Shown in pieces: positions 23,593 through 35,640 of a stretch of 64,000 nucleotides of DNA. The notes under the pieces were generated by a model. That model saw nothing but the letters and a program-made list of their open reading frames with translations. It ran no database searches and was not told the origin of the DNA. How positions within the stretch are numbered: position 1 is the stretch's first letter; each line of letters begins with the position of its first letter. The DNA is taken from assembly GCF_949987515.2 (NCBI RefSeq), contig NC_082696.1, positions 64,674,447 through 64,738,446 on the forward strand, given 5' to 3'. The stretch is from Delphinus delphis (lineage: Eukaryota; Chordata; Mammalia; Artiodactyla; Delphinidae). Position numbers and translations under genes: made by a program.

Positions 23593-24716
23593 TTTTAAAA
23601 ATTGTTAAAGTGACTGAGCCATTTTACCCAAAACATCTTTATATAAAAGTTCTATATCAAAAAATAATTAGATTGGTTTTAGGAAACCAATATGATATTT
23701 TTCTTTCATTCTTTACTCTTTCTACCCCCTATCCTTCACTCCTGCCAATACTGTAAATCACAAGGGAGCAAAAGTTATCTAACTCTAATTATGTAGGTTT
23801 ACATTGTCCTCAACTCATTGAAATCCTTCCTTTCTGAAAATCCCCTCCAGCCAGGAGACTCCAGCGAGCACATTCATGTTTCAAACAAATCTGCCTTTGT
23901 TAATCATCAAAAGGTATTTTCTTTAATAAGTGAAGCTCGGTAGGCCCTGCAGCTGTGTTGTTTATTTTATAGCAAGCACAAAGACAATTTATTTTTTAAA
24001 ATACTATAATTAGATTAGTGTTCTCTTTACTGAATCATCTGTAGGAAAATGAGAGTGTGTTTCTTTGAATGAATGAGCAGTCACATTTATTTTTATTAAA
24101 TCTGAACTTATCCTCTGAGATAGCTGAATTTAATTTTATGTTCTAATACATGTAATATTCCAACTTTTTTTCAGATAAAGCTCTGGTTGCCCCCAAAAGG
24201 AGGTTGGACCAAATTGAATCTTCTGATTCCAGTTTTATGAACTGCATTAAAATCTCTCTAGGGTGCAGGATTACGTTTGTGTTGAAGAATGACTACATTA
24301 AGGTATGTATTTGCATACATAAACAAATATATCCGATGGTTACCTACGATCTGTCACTGACACAGGGAGCATCATGGAATATAATAACATTATACCTTTG
24401 TTATGACTTTGTATGTCTTTACTAAAAAGTTTTAGAAGTGCAGTTTATAAATCAAAAAGATTAATTTCCAAAATAGAAATATTTTTAAAGTTTTGGAGAC
24501 TGGTTTGTCAACACCGCATCTATAAAATGGCTCCTTAGATCTGTCTAGACTGCGATTAAATCACCCAGGGAATAAGGCATCACCTCTTGACCAGACATCC
24601 TTCCTTTTCACTTTGGCATCACCAATAAGGAAAGCATTTTCCTCTCTATGCTCTTTTCATCTTAGTTGATAAAAGCAATTTTTGTGATACTATACCTTTA
24701 ACAAGGGAAAGCTATT
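23593..24716. other. Repeat-poor DNA with a possible conserved non-coding element
   Basis: No gene is supported. The part 23840-24160 is free of repeats I know and is dense in short motifs used by developmental factors (octamer-like and TAAT words, GAGACTCCAGCGAGC). That look alone is weak evidence. A 73-codon plus-strand frame from 24204 has no known domain. Confidence 0.35.
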
Positions 24717-25300
24717 CTAGTTCTCTATTGCTGTGTAACAAACAAACAAATTAAGTAGCTTAAAACAATAATTTATTATTACCTTTCCTGGTCTGTGGGT
24801 TGACTGGGTTCCACTGGGTGGTCTCGCTTGGTGGTTCTCAAGCAGTACAGTGACATGGTGGCTCGGGTTGGAGTTATCAAAGGTTCAACTGGGCTAGACA
24901 TCCAGGTGGGCTTTGCAACCCACTTAACTGACTTTTCAGCTGAGATGGTTGGAACCAGAGCGGGAAACTGGCCAGTTAATCTCTCTCTCTTCTTTACCCT
25001 TCTTCTCTCCTTTCCAAGTGCCTTTTCTACACGACCCATTCAAATGGCTAGTTTGGGCTTCCTCACGCCATGTCCATCTCAGAATGAATGAACTTCTTAA
25101 ATGGGAACTAGCTTCGTCCAGAGCAAGTGTTCTCAAAGCCCAAGGCAAACGCTGCATCGCTTCTTATAACGTAACCTTGGACGTCATTCAGCATCCCTTC
25201 CACTGCCTTTTATTTTCTGTACAAGGACCATCACAGGCTCAGTGTGGGAGGGAACTTCGCAGGTAAGTCAAGGTTCATTGAAATGTGGTGAGGTGTGGGC
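24717..25300. mobile_element. Old interspersed repeat, family A copy 1
   Basis: Opens 'ctctattgctgtgtaacaaa' and 'ttaagtagcttaaaacaata' with 'ggtctgtgggttgactggg' (24722-24807), then 'caactgggctagacatccag' and 'cagtgtgggagggaacttcg'. The same order recurs at 35.05-35.64 and in part at 43.0-43.94 kb. Such units are common in mammalian genomes; I recall the sequence type but not with certainty its name, and an LTR origin is likely. Overlapping frames on both strands (86, 87, 73 and 105 codons) come from the repeat and carry no known domain. Confidence 0.6.
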
Positions 25301-26642
25301 TGAATTTTTGTAAACAAACTACCACAAAGCAAAACAAAATATGATGTTAAAATAAATTTTGTTATAATAAAGAATAAATGCCATCCACTCCTCAAGCTTA
25401 TAATTTTTTCTAAAAATTTCTTTCAGAATTTTAATAGGTCTGCTTTTATCTCCTTATAGTAATGGTAGGCACTTTTTCCATTGTGTTTAATTTTATTATT
25501 TTTCTCTTTTAAGTGTAGTGTTGTAATTATTTACTGCTATATTCCTTTATAAAACATATTTTTTATTTCAATAACGTGTGTTAAACAGGCATTTATGGGA
25601 TGTGCTAAGGATGTATTAGTCAATTGGGGGGACATAATTTATTTGAGTCATGAAGAATTCACACAGGCAAACATGCAAGCAGTAATAAACTTTGCTGCAA
25701 AAAAAATTTTTTTTTGATAAAATATCTTTACGTAAATATCTTTACATTAAGATCTAACAAAGGAACGTATCACTTTGTCAGTGGCAGCAATAGGTTCTAG
25801 AGTTTTACCCTAATTTTGAGTTATAATTTTTCATATCTATGAAAAGAAAATAGAGGTTAATTCACTTTCAAACCATATTTTTGGACATTAGGATATCTAA
25901 TTTCTATTTATTAATTTCTTATTAAATCTCTAAATTTCTTCATATTTAAAAGCATTAGAGATCTAAGGAATATATTATTTTAATTATAATTTCCCAAGAA
26001 TACATGAAAAGTCTTCTTACCTAGGTGAAAAAAGTATAAATTCTACTGAATAGGAAGTTAGTAATTTCAGAAAAATAAAATGGAAGCCTTATAAACTACA
26101 CAAATTATTCAGTAATATTTTTCTAAAGTAGCTTTATTTTGTTTTTTCTGTTCTGAAACATTTTCTTACTATTTATATCAATATATTTAAAATGTATGCA
26201 GTCACCATTTCATTGTAACTTCCTCCCAAAACCATTTGAGCTGGAAACACTGAAGATTACCATTTAAATAAACGGTTAGAGTAACTTGTAAAAGCAACAG
26301 TAAAAGCAATACAAAATATTGGAACCTGTATTTTTCCACAACTAAATTGATCACAAAACTGTTCTGATTGAGATTCATTATTTTAAACTTGATGTTATAC
26401 CCAAGAGAAGTTTCACATAAGGTATTCTTTGGAATTTAGGAATAGAAAATTTATTGTAAACCTTTTAGATATGGGCCATCAATCTAAAAATAAACTATGT
26501 AGTGGAACACTAGACACAAGGGGGAACAAAAAGAGGTAGTAACTTAAGAAGAAAAAAATCCTTGAACTATATTAAAAAATAAAAAGAAGAAGGAAAAGCC
26601 AGAATAACAATTCAAAAGAAAGAAGGGTAGAGGCAGCCATAG
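25301..26642. other. AT-rich unassigned DNA, about 1.3 kb
   Basis: No gene, RNA or named repeat. Contains a small direct repeat 'aaatatctttac' near 25723-25746. Confidence 0.4.
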
Positions 26643-26653
26643 GGGAATGTTTT

Positions 26654-26865
26654 GTTTTGTTTAGTTTTGTTTTGCGGTACGCGGGCCTCTCACTGTTGTG
26701 GCCTCTCCCGTTGCGGAGCACAGGCTCCAGACGCGCAGGCACAGCGGCCATGGCTCACGGGCCCAGCTGCTCAGCGGCCTGTGGGATCTTCCCAGACCGG
26801 GGCATGAACCCGTGTCCCCTGCATCCGCAGGCGGACTCTCAACCACTGCACCACCAGGGAAGCCC
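26654..26865 (-). mobile_element. CHR-2 SINE, antisense, full length
   Basis: Antisense CHR-2 SINE. The plus strand starts with a T-rich tail (GTTTT units), then 'gcggtacgcgggcctctcac' and 'ctcccgttgcggagcacagg'. 'gaacccgtgtcccctgcatc' holds the reverse B box, and 'accaccagggaagccc' is the reverse of the tRNA-like head. An exact 11-bp target-site duplication gggaatgtttt lies at 26643-26653 and 26866-26876. CpG-rich text remains, which suggests a fairly young copy. Open frames on both strands are SINE read-through. Confidence 0.97.
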
Positions 26866-26876
26866 GGGAATGTTTT

Positions 26877-27585
26877 AATGAATTGAGTAAGGCAGAAAAA
26901 ATTTTTTTCAATGAAGAAATTATTTTTGAGAAGTTCTAATAAAAGGGGAAAAAAGAAACTTTTTACAGGCCAATTTAACATACAGAAAAAGTGTTGCAGA
27001 AAAATGGAATCATAATTTCCAAGCCAATTTTAACCTTAAAGTAAATCATAGTATTCTAGATTAGATCTATCAAGCAAGGTTGAATATTATTTCTTTGTTT
27101 TATACTCTATTCTTCTGCAACTATATTCCAGTATCTGCTTTGCCTACTCTGAGAGCTGATTTTTATTGACTGACGGCCTCAATGATTTTTTTCTCTAAAA
27201 TAATAATAATAATAATAATAAAAATCTATTTGTAGATAGATGTGTGAGATGGCATTTTCATTAACATTTTCTCTCTGTGTTTTCCATTCCTAGATAAATT
27301 TGTATCAAAATTGTCCTGAACACTATGCAATGAATAGCATTATCTTCTTCTACCTTTTGGCATAGTTCTAATTTCTTACCAGCGTGATTAATTTTAACAG
27401 ACTTTTTTGTCTGTTTTGCATTTCAGATTTACATGGCAAGATGCTATGGTAGGAATGGGCAGAATGGAGATGATGGTGGTGATGGTGGGGTTCTTATTGA
27501 GTGATTAAAGTAAATAACAAAACACTAAAGTGACAATTCATATAGAAATTTTTTAGGAAAATTTTTTATTATTATTAAAGGGAAT
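26877..27585. other. Unassigned AT-rich DNA with an (AAT)n run
   Basis: No gene seen. A simple repeat of about seven AAT/ATA units lies at 27199-27222, and GGTGATGGTGG-type repeats at 27470-27488. Confidence 0.45.
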
Positions 27586-27980
27586 GAAGTGTTAAAAGTG
27601 AGACAACAGGCCCACAATAGAGTTGCTTATGCTAAGCCCCACCCCCACGATACCAACTGATTCAATTACAGTTTTGGCTTTCACAGACATGGAATCTTAA
27701 ACCAGCCAATCAGAAACCACCTGATCTGTACTAAGGTAATCTGCCTAATAGGTCCTTACTATCCCCTAAAGGAAAGTAACCTTGCAATAACCAACCTGCT
27801 TTTTTACCTAGTACATGACTTCCGTGTTCCTGTTCCCTTCTGCCTATAATAGTCTTATTTTGTACAGCTCCTCGGAGATCCTTTCTACCTGCTAGATCGG
27901 ATGCTGCCCAATTCGAAGTGATATTTGTTCAAACGAACTCTTAAAAATCTTAATATGCCTCAGTTATCTTTTAACAGGGT
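27586..27980 (+). mobile_element. Solo LTR of a class I endogenous retrovirus
   Basis: LTR of about 395 bp, beginning near 'tgttaaaagtgagacaacag' and ending 'cagttatcttttaaca'. U3 contains 'ccagccaatcagaaacc' (27695), a CCAAT-type site. 'gcctataatagtcttatttt' holds a TATA-like box near 27843, and the R/U5 text 'ttgttcaaacgaactctt' with 'aatatgcctcagttatct' is typical of MER34/MER4-like LTRs. No gag, pol or env sequence is adjacent, so this is an isolated LTR. The duplication is not readable. Confidence 0.75.
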
Positions 27981-28933
27981 ACTTTCAGTGCTAAGACACA
28001 TAATTCAGAAATGATAATGAGTATCCTGTGTTCTGGATCAAATGGAGACGCTTATGTGGGAAGACGTATTTTCCAGATAACAAATACCTAAAACTGTGTC
28101 TTATTTCAGCCCCTAGTTGCTTTGTGTTGAGCCTGACATTGTCTGTGACTCAGTTCATTCTCTGCTTGGGGACTTGCTGCTCTTTCCTTAGCCCACAGGC
28201 TGAAGCTCTACCTTGGGGCATCTTTGAAATGTCTTTTTCCAATTGTTCCATGATAACTCAGGATACAAAAGCTGCCTAGGATTCCTGATCTTTTCCTTTC
28301 CCATCACAACCCCTCCCTGTTGGATGTTTTATTATCATGAGCATTGATCTAAGTTGGTGACTTATCATTCTCAAGCTTGTTGGCTGTGATCGTGTCTTGC
28401 CCATGGGTAATTCTGAATAAACTACTCAGGAAATCCATTTTGTCCATGCAGATATCTTCCTATTCTTTCTAATAAGGTTGAGAATCCCTGAGGGAAATAT
28501 GCAGTAATTATTTTTGGCAAAAGATATGTATTTTTTCCTTTTAGTTATCCTCTGAATTGGGGAACAGCTGGGTAATGTCTCTGTCCAATTAATTATGCTT
28601 CAATAAAATATTGATGGCTATAAAGTAATAATCTATTTTATCAGACAATAAAATAATTTTCTAATTACCTTAGCTCCTGGATGATATAATACTTTACAAA
28701 TAATAAGTCCTAAATAAATGTTGACTAAATAATTATTTTTTCATTTTAAATAATTGCCTTAAACTTATTTTTACTACTTTTTCAAGCCCTTTAGGATGTA
28801 TGCTTAACTGACTGACCATTACAGGGTTATATTTTATTGCCATTCATTTCTAATTTATATTTCTATTAAATTCTCATTGTTATTGGTTACTATAGCTTTT
28901 ATTCAAGTTATTTTATTATAAAAACAATTGCAA
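27981..28933. other. Unassigned AT-rich DNA
   Basis: A plus-strand frame of 83 codons (28028-28279) has a hydrophobic middle but no recognised motif and no supporting context. No named repeat seen. Confidence 0.4.
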
Positions 28934-29141
28934 GGCTTCCCTGGTGGCGCACTGGTTGAGAGTCCGCCTGCCGATGCAGCGGACATGGGTTCGTGCCCCG
29001 GTCCGGGAAGATCCCACATGCCGTGGAGCGGCTGGGCCTGTGAGCCATGGCCGCTGAGCCTGCGCATCTGGAGCCTGTGCTCCACAACGGGAGAGGCCAC
29101 AACAGTGAGAGGCCCGCGTACCACAAAAAAAAAAAAAAAAA
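28934..29141 (+). mobile_element. CHR-2 SINE, sense, full length with A17 tail
   Basis: Sense CHR-2 copy. 'ggcttccctggtggcgcact' gives the A-box head, 'gggttcgtgccccggtccgg' the B box, then the tRNA-unrelated body with 'cggctgggcctgtgagccat' and 'gagaggcccgcgtacc'. An uninterrupted A17 tail (29125-29141) points to a young insertion. No convincing target-site duplication could be read. Frames on both strands across it are SINE read-through. Confidence 0.97.
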
Positions 29142-29689
29142 GAATCTTACGTTAAAATTAACAACCACATGTTAAGAAAATTATTTTCCTCCTCTGAAAT
29201 ATTTTACCTAAGCCTCCCTGATGTATTTCCTAAATATTTATGATATCTTTCACTTGAAACATGTTTACATATTACTTCTTTATAGATAAAGCTACATTCT
29301 TTTAAATTTTAACATGCACGAAGAGATTTTAGAGAATGTGCTGGATTCAGAAGATGAGATTACTTTGAATTCTCCTATAGAATAAAAAATGCACTATGTA
29401 CAAGGCAGACTGAACTTTTGATAAATGACCATGCTGAATCCAGTTTGACTGTCACCTCCATGTCCTGTTCTCTAACTATCATACATCTGATATTGACATT
29501 TCTAGGGCAAATTCTCTGACTCAATATACTCTGGGTTTTTATTCATTTTTAAGGGGAAAAAATGACATACCCCTGACACTGTTTTGAAGGGTGGTTTTTA
29601 AACTCAAGAACCTCAAGATTCCTACCACAATGGTCACCTATATCAATTAGTAAAGGGCTGAAGCAAAGTAAATTATTGAGAAGCAGTCC
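29142..29689. other. Unassigned DNA
   Basis: No gene or named repeat recognised. Confidence 0.4.
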
Positions 29690-29835
29690 GTCACTCTCAT
29701 TTTTGAAATAAGTCAGTCAAAAAGTATTTATGAAGGATTACTTCATGTCTAGAACTCTGCTAGATGCTATGGGGCAAAAAAGTTCCAGAACACAAGGCTT
29801 CTACTGACTAGGGGCATAGGATCTTTCCAAGAAAA
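29690..29835 (-). mobile_element. L2 LINE 3' end, antisense fragment
   Basis: 'aaagtatttatgaaggatta' then 'cttcatgtctagaactctgc' and 'tagatgctatggggc' are the reverse complement of the L2 3' end (the 'cctggcacatagtagg' tail), followed by 'acacaaggcttctact' for the usual 'caaggtccctgcc'. Confidence 0.65.
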
Positions 29836-30229
29836 GTATCGTCCCACTTATTTTCAGCTAGTCAGCTCTGGTATGGTTACTATGATTAAAACTATTTACA
29901 TTGAGATATTGCTCGATTCCATTTGAAGCAAGAAATGACAGCCTTAGCAAAAAACTTATAAAAGTTAGATTCTGGGCAAGGTCATGTGTGAACAATCCGA
30001 TACATTTAGTGTTTTATCCTTAAATCTCAATATAGTTCTTAGAAGAAGTGATTCCCACACGTCTAGTGTTTCACAACGAAGATAGTCTAGCATTGTTTTC
30101 CTTTTCTGTTTTCTATATACTTTTAAGTTATATAAATAATATACATATTATGCTAAAAATAAAAATAGATATTATCAAGAGAAAAAATATCTAAAGATTA
30201 TTATTTTGAAAAGTTGACTAACACCTATC
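29836..30229. other. Unassigned DNA
   Basis: No gene or named repeat recognised. Confidence 0.4.
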
Positions 30230-30550
30230 TGTAGTAATTTCCTCTGGCTGCCATAACAAAGTACCACAGACTTGGTAGCTTAAAGCCTCACAACTTTGGA
30301 GGGTAGAAATCCAAAATCAAGGTGTTGATGGGTTTGGTTCCTTCTGAGGTTTCTCTCTGTGGCATGCAGAAAGCCCTTTTCTGTCTGTCTTCACAAGAGC
30401 TTCGCTCAGTACTTGTGTGTACTAATCTCTTATAAGAACCCATTCAGATGACCTCGTTTTACCTTAATTACCTTACAGTTACATTCTGAGGAATTGAGGG
30501 TTAGGACTTCAACATATGAATTTTGGGGGACTCAATTCGGCCCATAAAAT
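30230..30550 (-). mobile_element. MLT1-type MaLR solo LTR
   Basis: Antisense MLT1: 'ctctggctgccataacaaag' then 'taccacagacttggtagctt', 'caaggtgttgatgggtttgg', and an end 'catatgaattttgggggact' then 'caattcggcccata'. It resembles the MLT1A-like subgroup, with 'tccttctgaggtttctctct'. The right end is blurred. Confidence 0.88.
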
Positions 30551-30896
30551 CATCTATATAAATAGCTGATAGATAGATAAGCTAAACATATATACATATA
30601 TATCCCCCTTTAACATATGATTTTTATATAAATATAAATTTTTTTAAAACTATGAAATATTTTCCTAATGGCTCAATATTATACAGCTGTATTACTTAGC
30701 ACAATGTATTGAACCTGTTTCCCAATATTAATCATTTGAGTTGTTTCTAGTATTTTTTTCTATTTAAATACTGTCGTATGGACATTCTTCTATATGCACT
30801 TTAACATAATTTCATATTAATTTTCTTTTGATAAATGTCTAGCAGTGAACTCTCTTTGTCAAAGAGTGTGCTTTCTTTTTCCCCTTAGGGATTTTT
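30551..30896. other. Unassigned AT-rich DNA
   Basis: TATATA/ACATAT words near 30590-30640; no gene or named repeat seen. Confidence 0.4.
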
Positions 30897-31087
30897 TTTA
30901 ACATTTTTTTTTAATGTGGACCATTTCTAAAGTCTTTATTGAATTTGTTACAATATTGTGTCTGTTTTACGTTTTGGTTTTCGGGCCGCGAGGCATGTGG
31001 GATCTTAACTCCCCAACCAGGGATCGAACCTGCACCCCCTGCATTGGAAGGCGAAGTCTTTAGCCACTGGACCACCAGGGAAGTCCC
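30897..31087 (-). mobile_element. CHR-1-type SINE, antisense, with extended tail region
   Basis: Antisense copy ending 'gccactggaccaccagggaa' then 'gtccc' (reverse of the A-box head). 'aaccagggatcgaacctgca' holds the reverse B box, and a distal body runs from 'gtggaccatttctaaagtct' to 'gttttggttttcgggccg'. The target-site duplication ttccccttag(g/-)gattttt is seen at 30879-30896 and 31088-31105, with one difference. The element is full length. Confidence 0.93.
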
Positions 31088-31105
31088 TTCCCCTTAGGAA
31101 TTTTT

Positions 31106-34100
31106 ATACTTCCTGAACACTTTGCATCAATTTTCACTTCAACAAGTATGAAATACAAACACCTCTTTACTACTGCCATGCCAGTTTGTTGTTTCTATCA
31201 TTCCTTTTTTATTTTCTGATAAACAAATGATAACTTACTGAACTTACATTTGTACTTGTTGGAATCGACTTGACCCTGGGAGGGTGTGGACATCTTTTTT
31301 GTCATGCTTTATGCCCATGTATACTCTTCCTCTTGTGAATGCAGGCCTCATCTGAGACCTCCCACCTCCTATCACCACTAAATATAATTAAAGCTTATTA
31401 TTTTCTTCAGTGAATCACTGAGCAGAACATGTCGCTCCAGTCACCACCAGGGAAAGTTCTGTAAAGTTAAATAACCCGTCACTTGCCTTGCATTGTATGC
31501 CCTCCTAGTGACACCTGTAAATTCTCTCTCACGTGGGATGTTGGACCCTGAGTGGACACAGTGCCTTAAAAGAAATCCCACCAGGGCTGTGGTTCAGTAA
31601 GTGTTGTGCTCTCCCATATTTTCCAAATATTAATTGTAGTTGTTATTTTTAGACAGTAGCCTTTCCCTGTATCTAGACATCTGAAATATTTCAGCTCTAA
31701 TACTTTAATGCACCACTGGTTGCACACTGTGAGTCAGTGTTTGACATTACATAGTTTCAGGTTAATGTGGCCAATAAAGCAAAGTTTTAAATATTTTACC
31801 GTCAGTTCCTTTTTTTCTGTCCCACTCATGTCCCTGCCATCCCTCATTTATATTTTAAAGGGAGATTTGTTCCTTGGAGACTTGGAAAAATCGTCTAAAG
31901 ATGATATCATAGATACTTGGTATGTCTCTCAGTGGTGGCTTCTCAGAAATAAGAGAAAAGTAATCGATTTCCTCAGAGATACTGACACTTCAGTTCACAG
32001 GTTGTTCTTGGTTTGTTTCGATTCCATATTGAATTCATCTAGGTGTTCTGTATGACCAACTTAAGTGTTCCAGACTGCTGACACCACATGTCTTATGACA
32101 GTCTTCTTTTTCCAAACTATATTTCATAGATTCGGAATGAGATGAATTATACAGCACATTAAACAAAGTGCAAGATTCAAAAAAAAAAAAGAAAGAAAGA
32201 AAAGAGTGAATGCAATATGATTCCTTTGCTTTGGAAAATTTAACTTCACTTACCAAACTATCAAGAACACCAGTGCCCTCATCACCATCATTGTCCTACC
32301 CCATGTTTACCACAGCTCTTAGCTGCAGGATGATTCAAACTCTCTGTATGTTTCTGGCCAAGGTCTTTATAGCAGTCAAAGCTCCCTTACAAAAAACACA
32401 GAGTTTTAAGAAAACACCTAAACATTTTCTAGGAGAGTCGCTTAATCTGTCATTCTTTTTGTTGTTGTTGTTGCTCTATCTCATTCTACTCTTGGACACA
32501 TACCAATTTAAACTGCACTTCCTTATCTTTAGGTCTTCATAATAAATATCAACTTGTAGATGTAGAATGTAGAGTGTTCCTCCAAGTGTAATGGCAACAC
32601 AGGTGCTTATTTCTGCTGAAGATGAAGAAAATATTCTTCAAAAACTTGCTGAATATGTCTTTCATTCAACAGACCTAATGAGGTTCAGTTGCTTAAGCCG
32701 AGTAACTATTTGCTTCAAAGAAGATATTATATTTGCTTAATTGCATTTAAGTACTAAACACTCTAAAGGATAATGTTTCTTAAGAATGGAATATTTTCCT
32801 CCTAACTAGTTAGAGGATAGTTTATGAAACAAGGGTCAGGAGAAATTTACAACCAGTTTGAGTGACAGTATTTTTTTCTGGTTGTTGATATGAGCTACTT
32901 CTCCTCCATACATCAAATATTCCATATTTACTTCATCAAATTTGATCTTGAAGCATATAGACTCCATAAGCAAAAGAAATGCATGGTTAATTGCTCAGTC
33001 CAAAGTGGGTCTTGGTAAGCAAAATGACAACAATATCACAAAAAAAAAACCCCAACCACACAAAACTACTCTTTCTGGATGTTTGGATAGAGTAATTCTA
33101 TCATCACTCTACAGCGTTTGGGTTGTAATTAAGGCACAGATCCAGCAAATCATTCTTAGTAAGAGTGGTACTGTTTCATTAGACCAAAATGAATTACCTA
33201 GTAATAAATAAATAAAACAAAAGTGAAATAAAACAAAACCAATTATTTTTGTTTTAATTTTCAGCTAAACAAATAAATAAGCCAACGATGGAAGCAACTG
33301 ATGGCTAGAACTTGATAGTATCAATCCATCACCCTCTAAAAACTGCTTCCCTTTGGTATAGGAAGCTTTAACTCTGACTCCAAATGAAGTGACGGCAAGA
33401 TACCAAGTTTAAAATTCTCTGTCAACGGCTGTTTTACTAATTATCCAGATTCCAAGGCAATCATACAACCGTAATCATTCACCTCACGCCTGGAAACATA
33501 AGTCTTGTTCTTTTGATGAATATTTATAAGACAGTGTAAAGCAGTCTACTTTCTTTTCCCTTCAGGCAAGACAATTTGGAGTTCATCAATATGTATTACC
33601 AAGGACTTTTATAAAAGGCACTTCAAAGAAAATTCATCAGGCATTCCTTTTGTCTTCATTTCTGTTAGACTGATACTTCCTTTTGACAAGTATCAATAAA
33701 TTATTCTCTGATGGCTGGAAACTTGATGTCTTATTCAGAAACTTCCTCACACAGCAAAATCTGGGCTTCGAGTTTCAAGTGAAATTATTAAGATCCAACA
33801 TCTAACTTAAGGACAGACAGAAGATATGCAAATTAAAAACAATAAAACAAATGTGTATATAGTCACCCTACAGCACATAGGATGGAGTTTTACCATAGTT
33901 GAGGTTTTTCTTGCTCTACACAACTTGCAACTCCTCTATTTGCCATGCAGGTGTATTTAGAATTCCCTCACAAGTTGAAAAACAAAATTGCAAGCCTCAG
34001 TTCCTGGATAAATGGAAGAACCACACCAAATTAAAATCAAACTAATGTAGATATGGAAGTGGAGAATGACAAAGCTGTCTCTCTCTATAAGATTGATTAG

Positions 34101-35054
34101 TTTTCTTTTTTGAATATTATTGGTTAGATTCACATTTCTGTAAGAGGATGGTGAGTAAATGCAATTGTCTAAAATAAGAATGAAAAAAAAAATCTCTGTC
34201 CTATTTAATGAGCTTTGGAAAAGGATATAAAAATCCTTTTATTTGCATCCTTTCTAAAAAATGCTTAGTTATTTTATTATTCTGGCAATAAGTATTTGTA
34301 ATATGGGCCCAAAATTGATATCTATTTCTATAAATAAACACATAAAATAGCACATTGACTAAAGAGTTCATCTTATTTTATGGCTTTACTCACTCTTTAC
34401 AAAGTTATTGTGGTAGTTATAAAAATATTTCCACATTCTAAGAAATTGTTTTGTCATTACCTGGTACAATATAAAATAAAATATAGCATCTAATTTAAGC
34501 TTAATTTTAAAAAGGAACAAAGGGGCAGCTTTTGAGCTTGAATACGCGCTTTGCAAAACAACCGCAATATTAATCAAACAGCCATTCTATACAACTTCAT
34601 ATGCACTACCAAAACATATGTTTTGTTTGTGAAACTGTAATCCACAATGAGTAAGTAATTTGGAATACGAGTTAATTTTATAAAAATAAAGGAAAGAAAG
34701 AAGGAAAATACCATAAGCAGAGTATGTGTGGCAAACACAATGCTATAGTCTCTGAGTCCCTAAGAGCTGGGATATATTATTCCATGGCTTAATAAAAGTC
34801 ATCAAATACAAGAATATTATTTTCAAATAGCTTATTTTTAATATTATTTTGTAAGAATGATGATAATGTTAAGTCTGAGGTGCATTTTCTAACTTTGCAC
34901 TCCAAAAACACCATGGAAAGTGTTGCTATGTTCTTGACATAATGGCTACTAATTTCTACATGTAGAAGAAAAATAGAGAAGATATAAGATCAATTATTTC
35001 TGATAATATTCCTTATATTCCCACACACTCATTTTAAAATAAAATCTATACCCT
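31106..35054. other. Repeat-poor unassigned stretch, about 3.9 kb
   Basis: The longest part of the window without a recognised repeat. Frames up to 115 codons (31708-32055 plus; 32210-32542 plus) have no known domain and no clear splice-site context. The second is rich in Leu near its end because of CTT/GTT runs. Poly-A at 32180-32190. The segment 33340-33760 is repeat-free with balanced composition and is a candidate for conserved regulatory DNA. Confidence 0.45.
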
Positions 35055-35640
35055 GAGTGCAATATTGTCTATTGTTATGTAACGAATGACTCCAAAATGT
35101 AATGGCTTAAAACAGTAAACATTCATTTTCTTATTATGTCCATGGTCTAAAAAGCAGGAGCAGCTTAGCTGGATGGTTCTGTTTTAGGATCTCTCGCGAC
35201 TTTGCAGTGAAGGTGTTGGCTGAGGTTGCAGTCATCTAAAGGCTTGAGCAACACTGGAAAATCTGCTTCCAAGCTCACTCACAAGGATGCTGTCAGGTGG
35301 TCTCTGTTCCTCACAGGCTGTTGCCTGGAGATCTGTTTCCCACTGCATGGTTCTCTCTATAGGGCTGTTTGAGTGTCCTCATGACGTGGCAGCTGGCTTT
35401 TCCCAAATTGAGTGAACCAGGAGAGAGAGGAAGGAGAAAACTACAATGCCTTTTTCGTTCCATCCTTAGAAGTCACCCAGTCACTTTCGCCATATTCTAT
35501 TCATTAGAACAGGAAAACATCACCAAGTCCAATGTACTCGTGAAAGGAGGTGAATTAGGCTCCCCTTTTGGAAGGGATTATTACCAAAGATTTGTGGACA
35601 TAGTTTTAAAAGTCCACAAATGTACTCATGGTATGTGACT
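35055..35640. mobile_element. Old interspersed repeat, family A copy 2
   Basis: Opens 'ctattgttatgtaacgaatg' then 'taatggcttaaaacagtaaa', with 'agcagcttagctggatggtt', 'ggttgcagtcatctaaaggc', 'ctatagggctgtttgagtgt', 'cctcatgacgtggcagctgg' and 'cgccatattctattcattag'. The order matches the 24.7 kb copy and the partial copy at 43.0-43.9 kb. The 89-codon plus frame (35369-35638) is repeat-derived. Confidence 0.65.

Noticed and set aside
26657..26981. Several overlapping frames on both strands rich in Pro, Ala and Arg
   Set aside because: They read through the CHR-2 SINE; similar proteins recur at 28.9 and 37.7 kb for the same reason.
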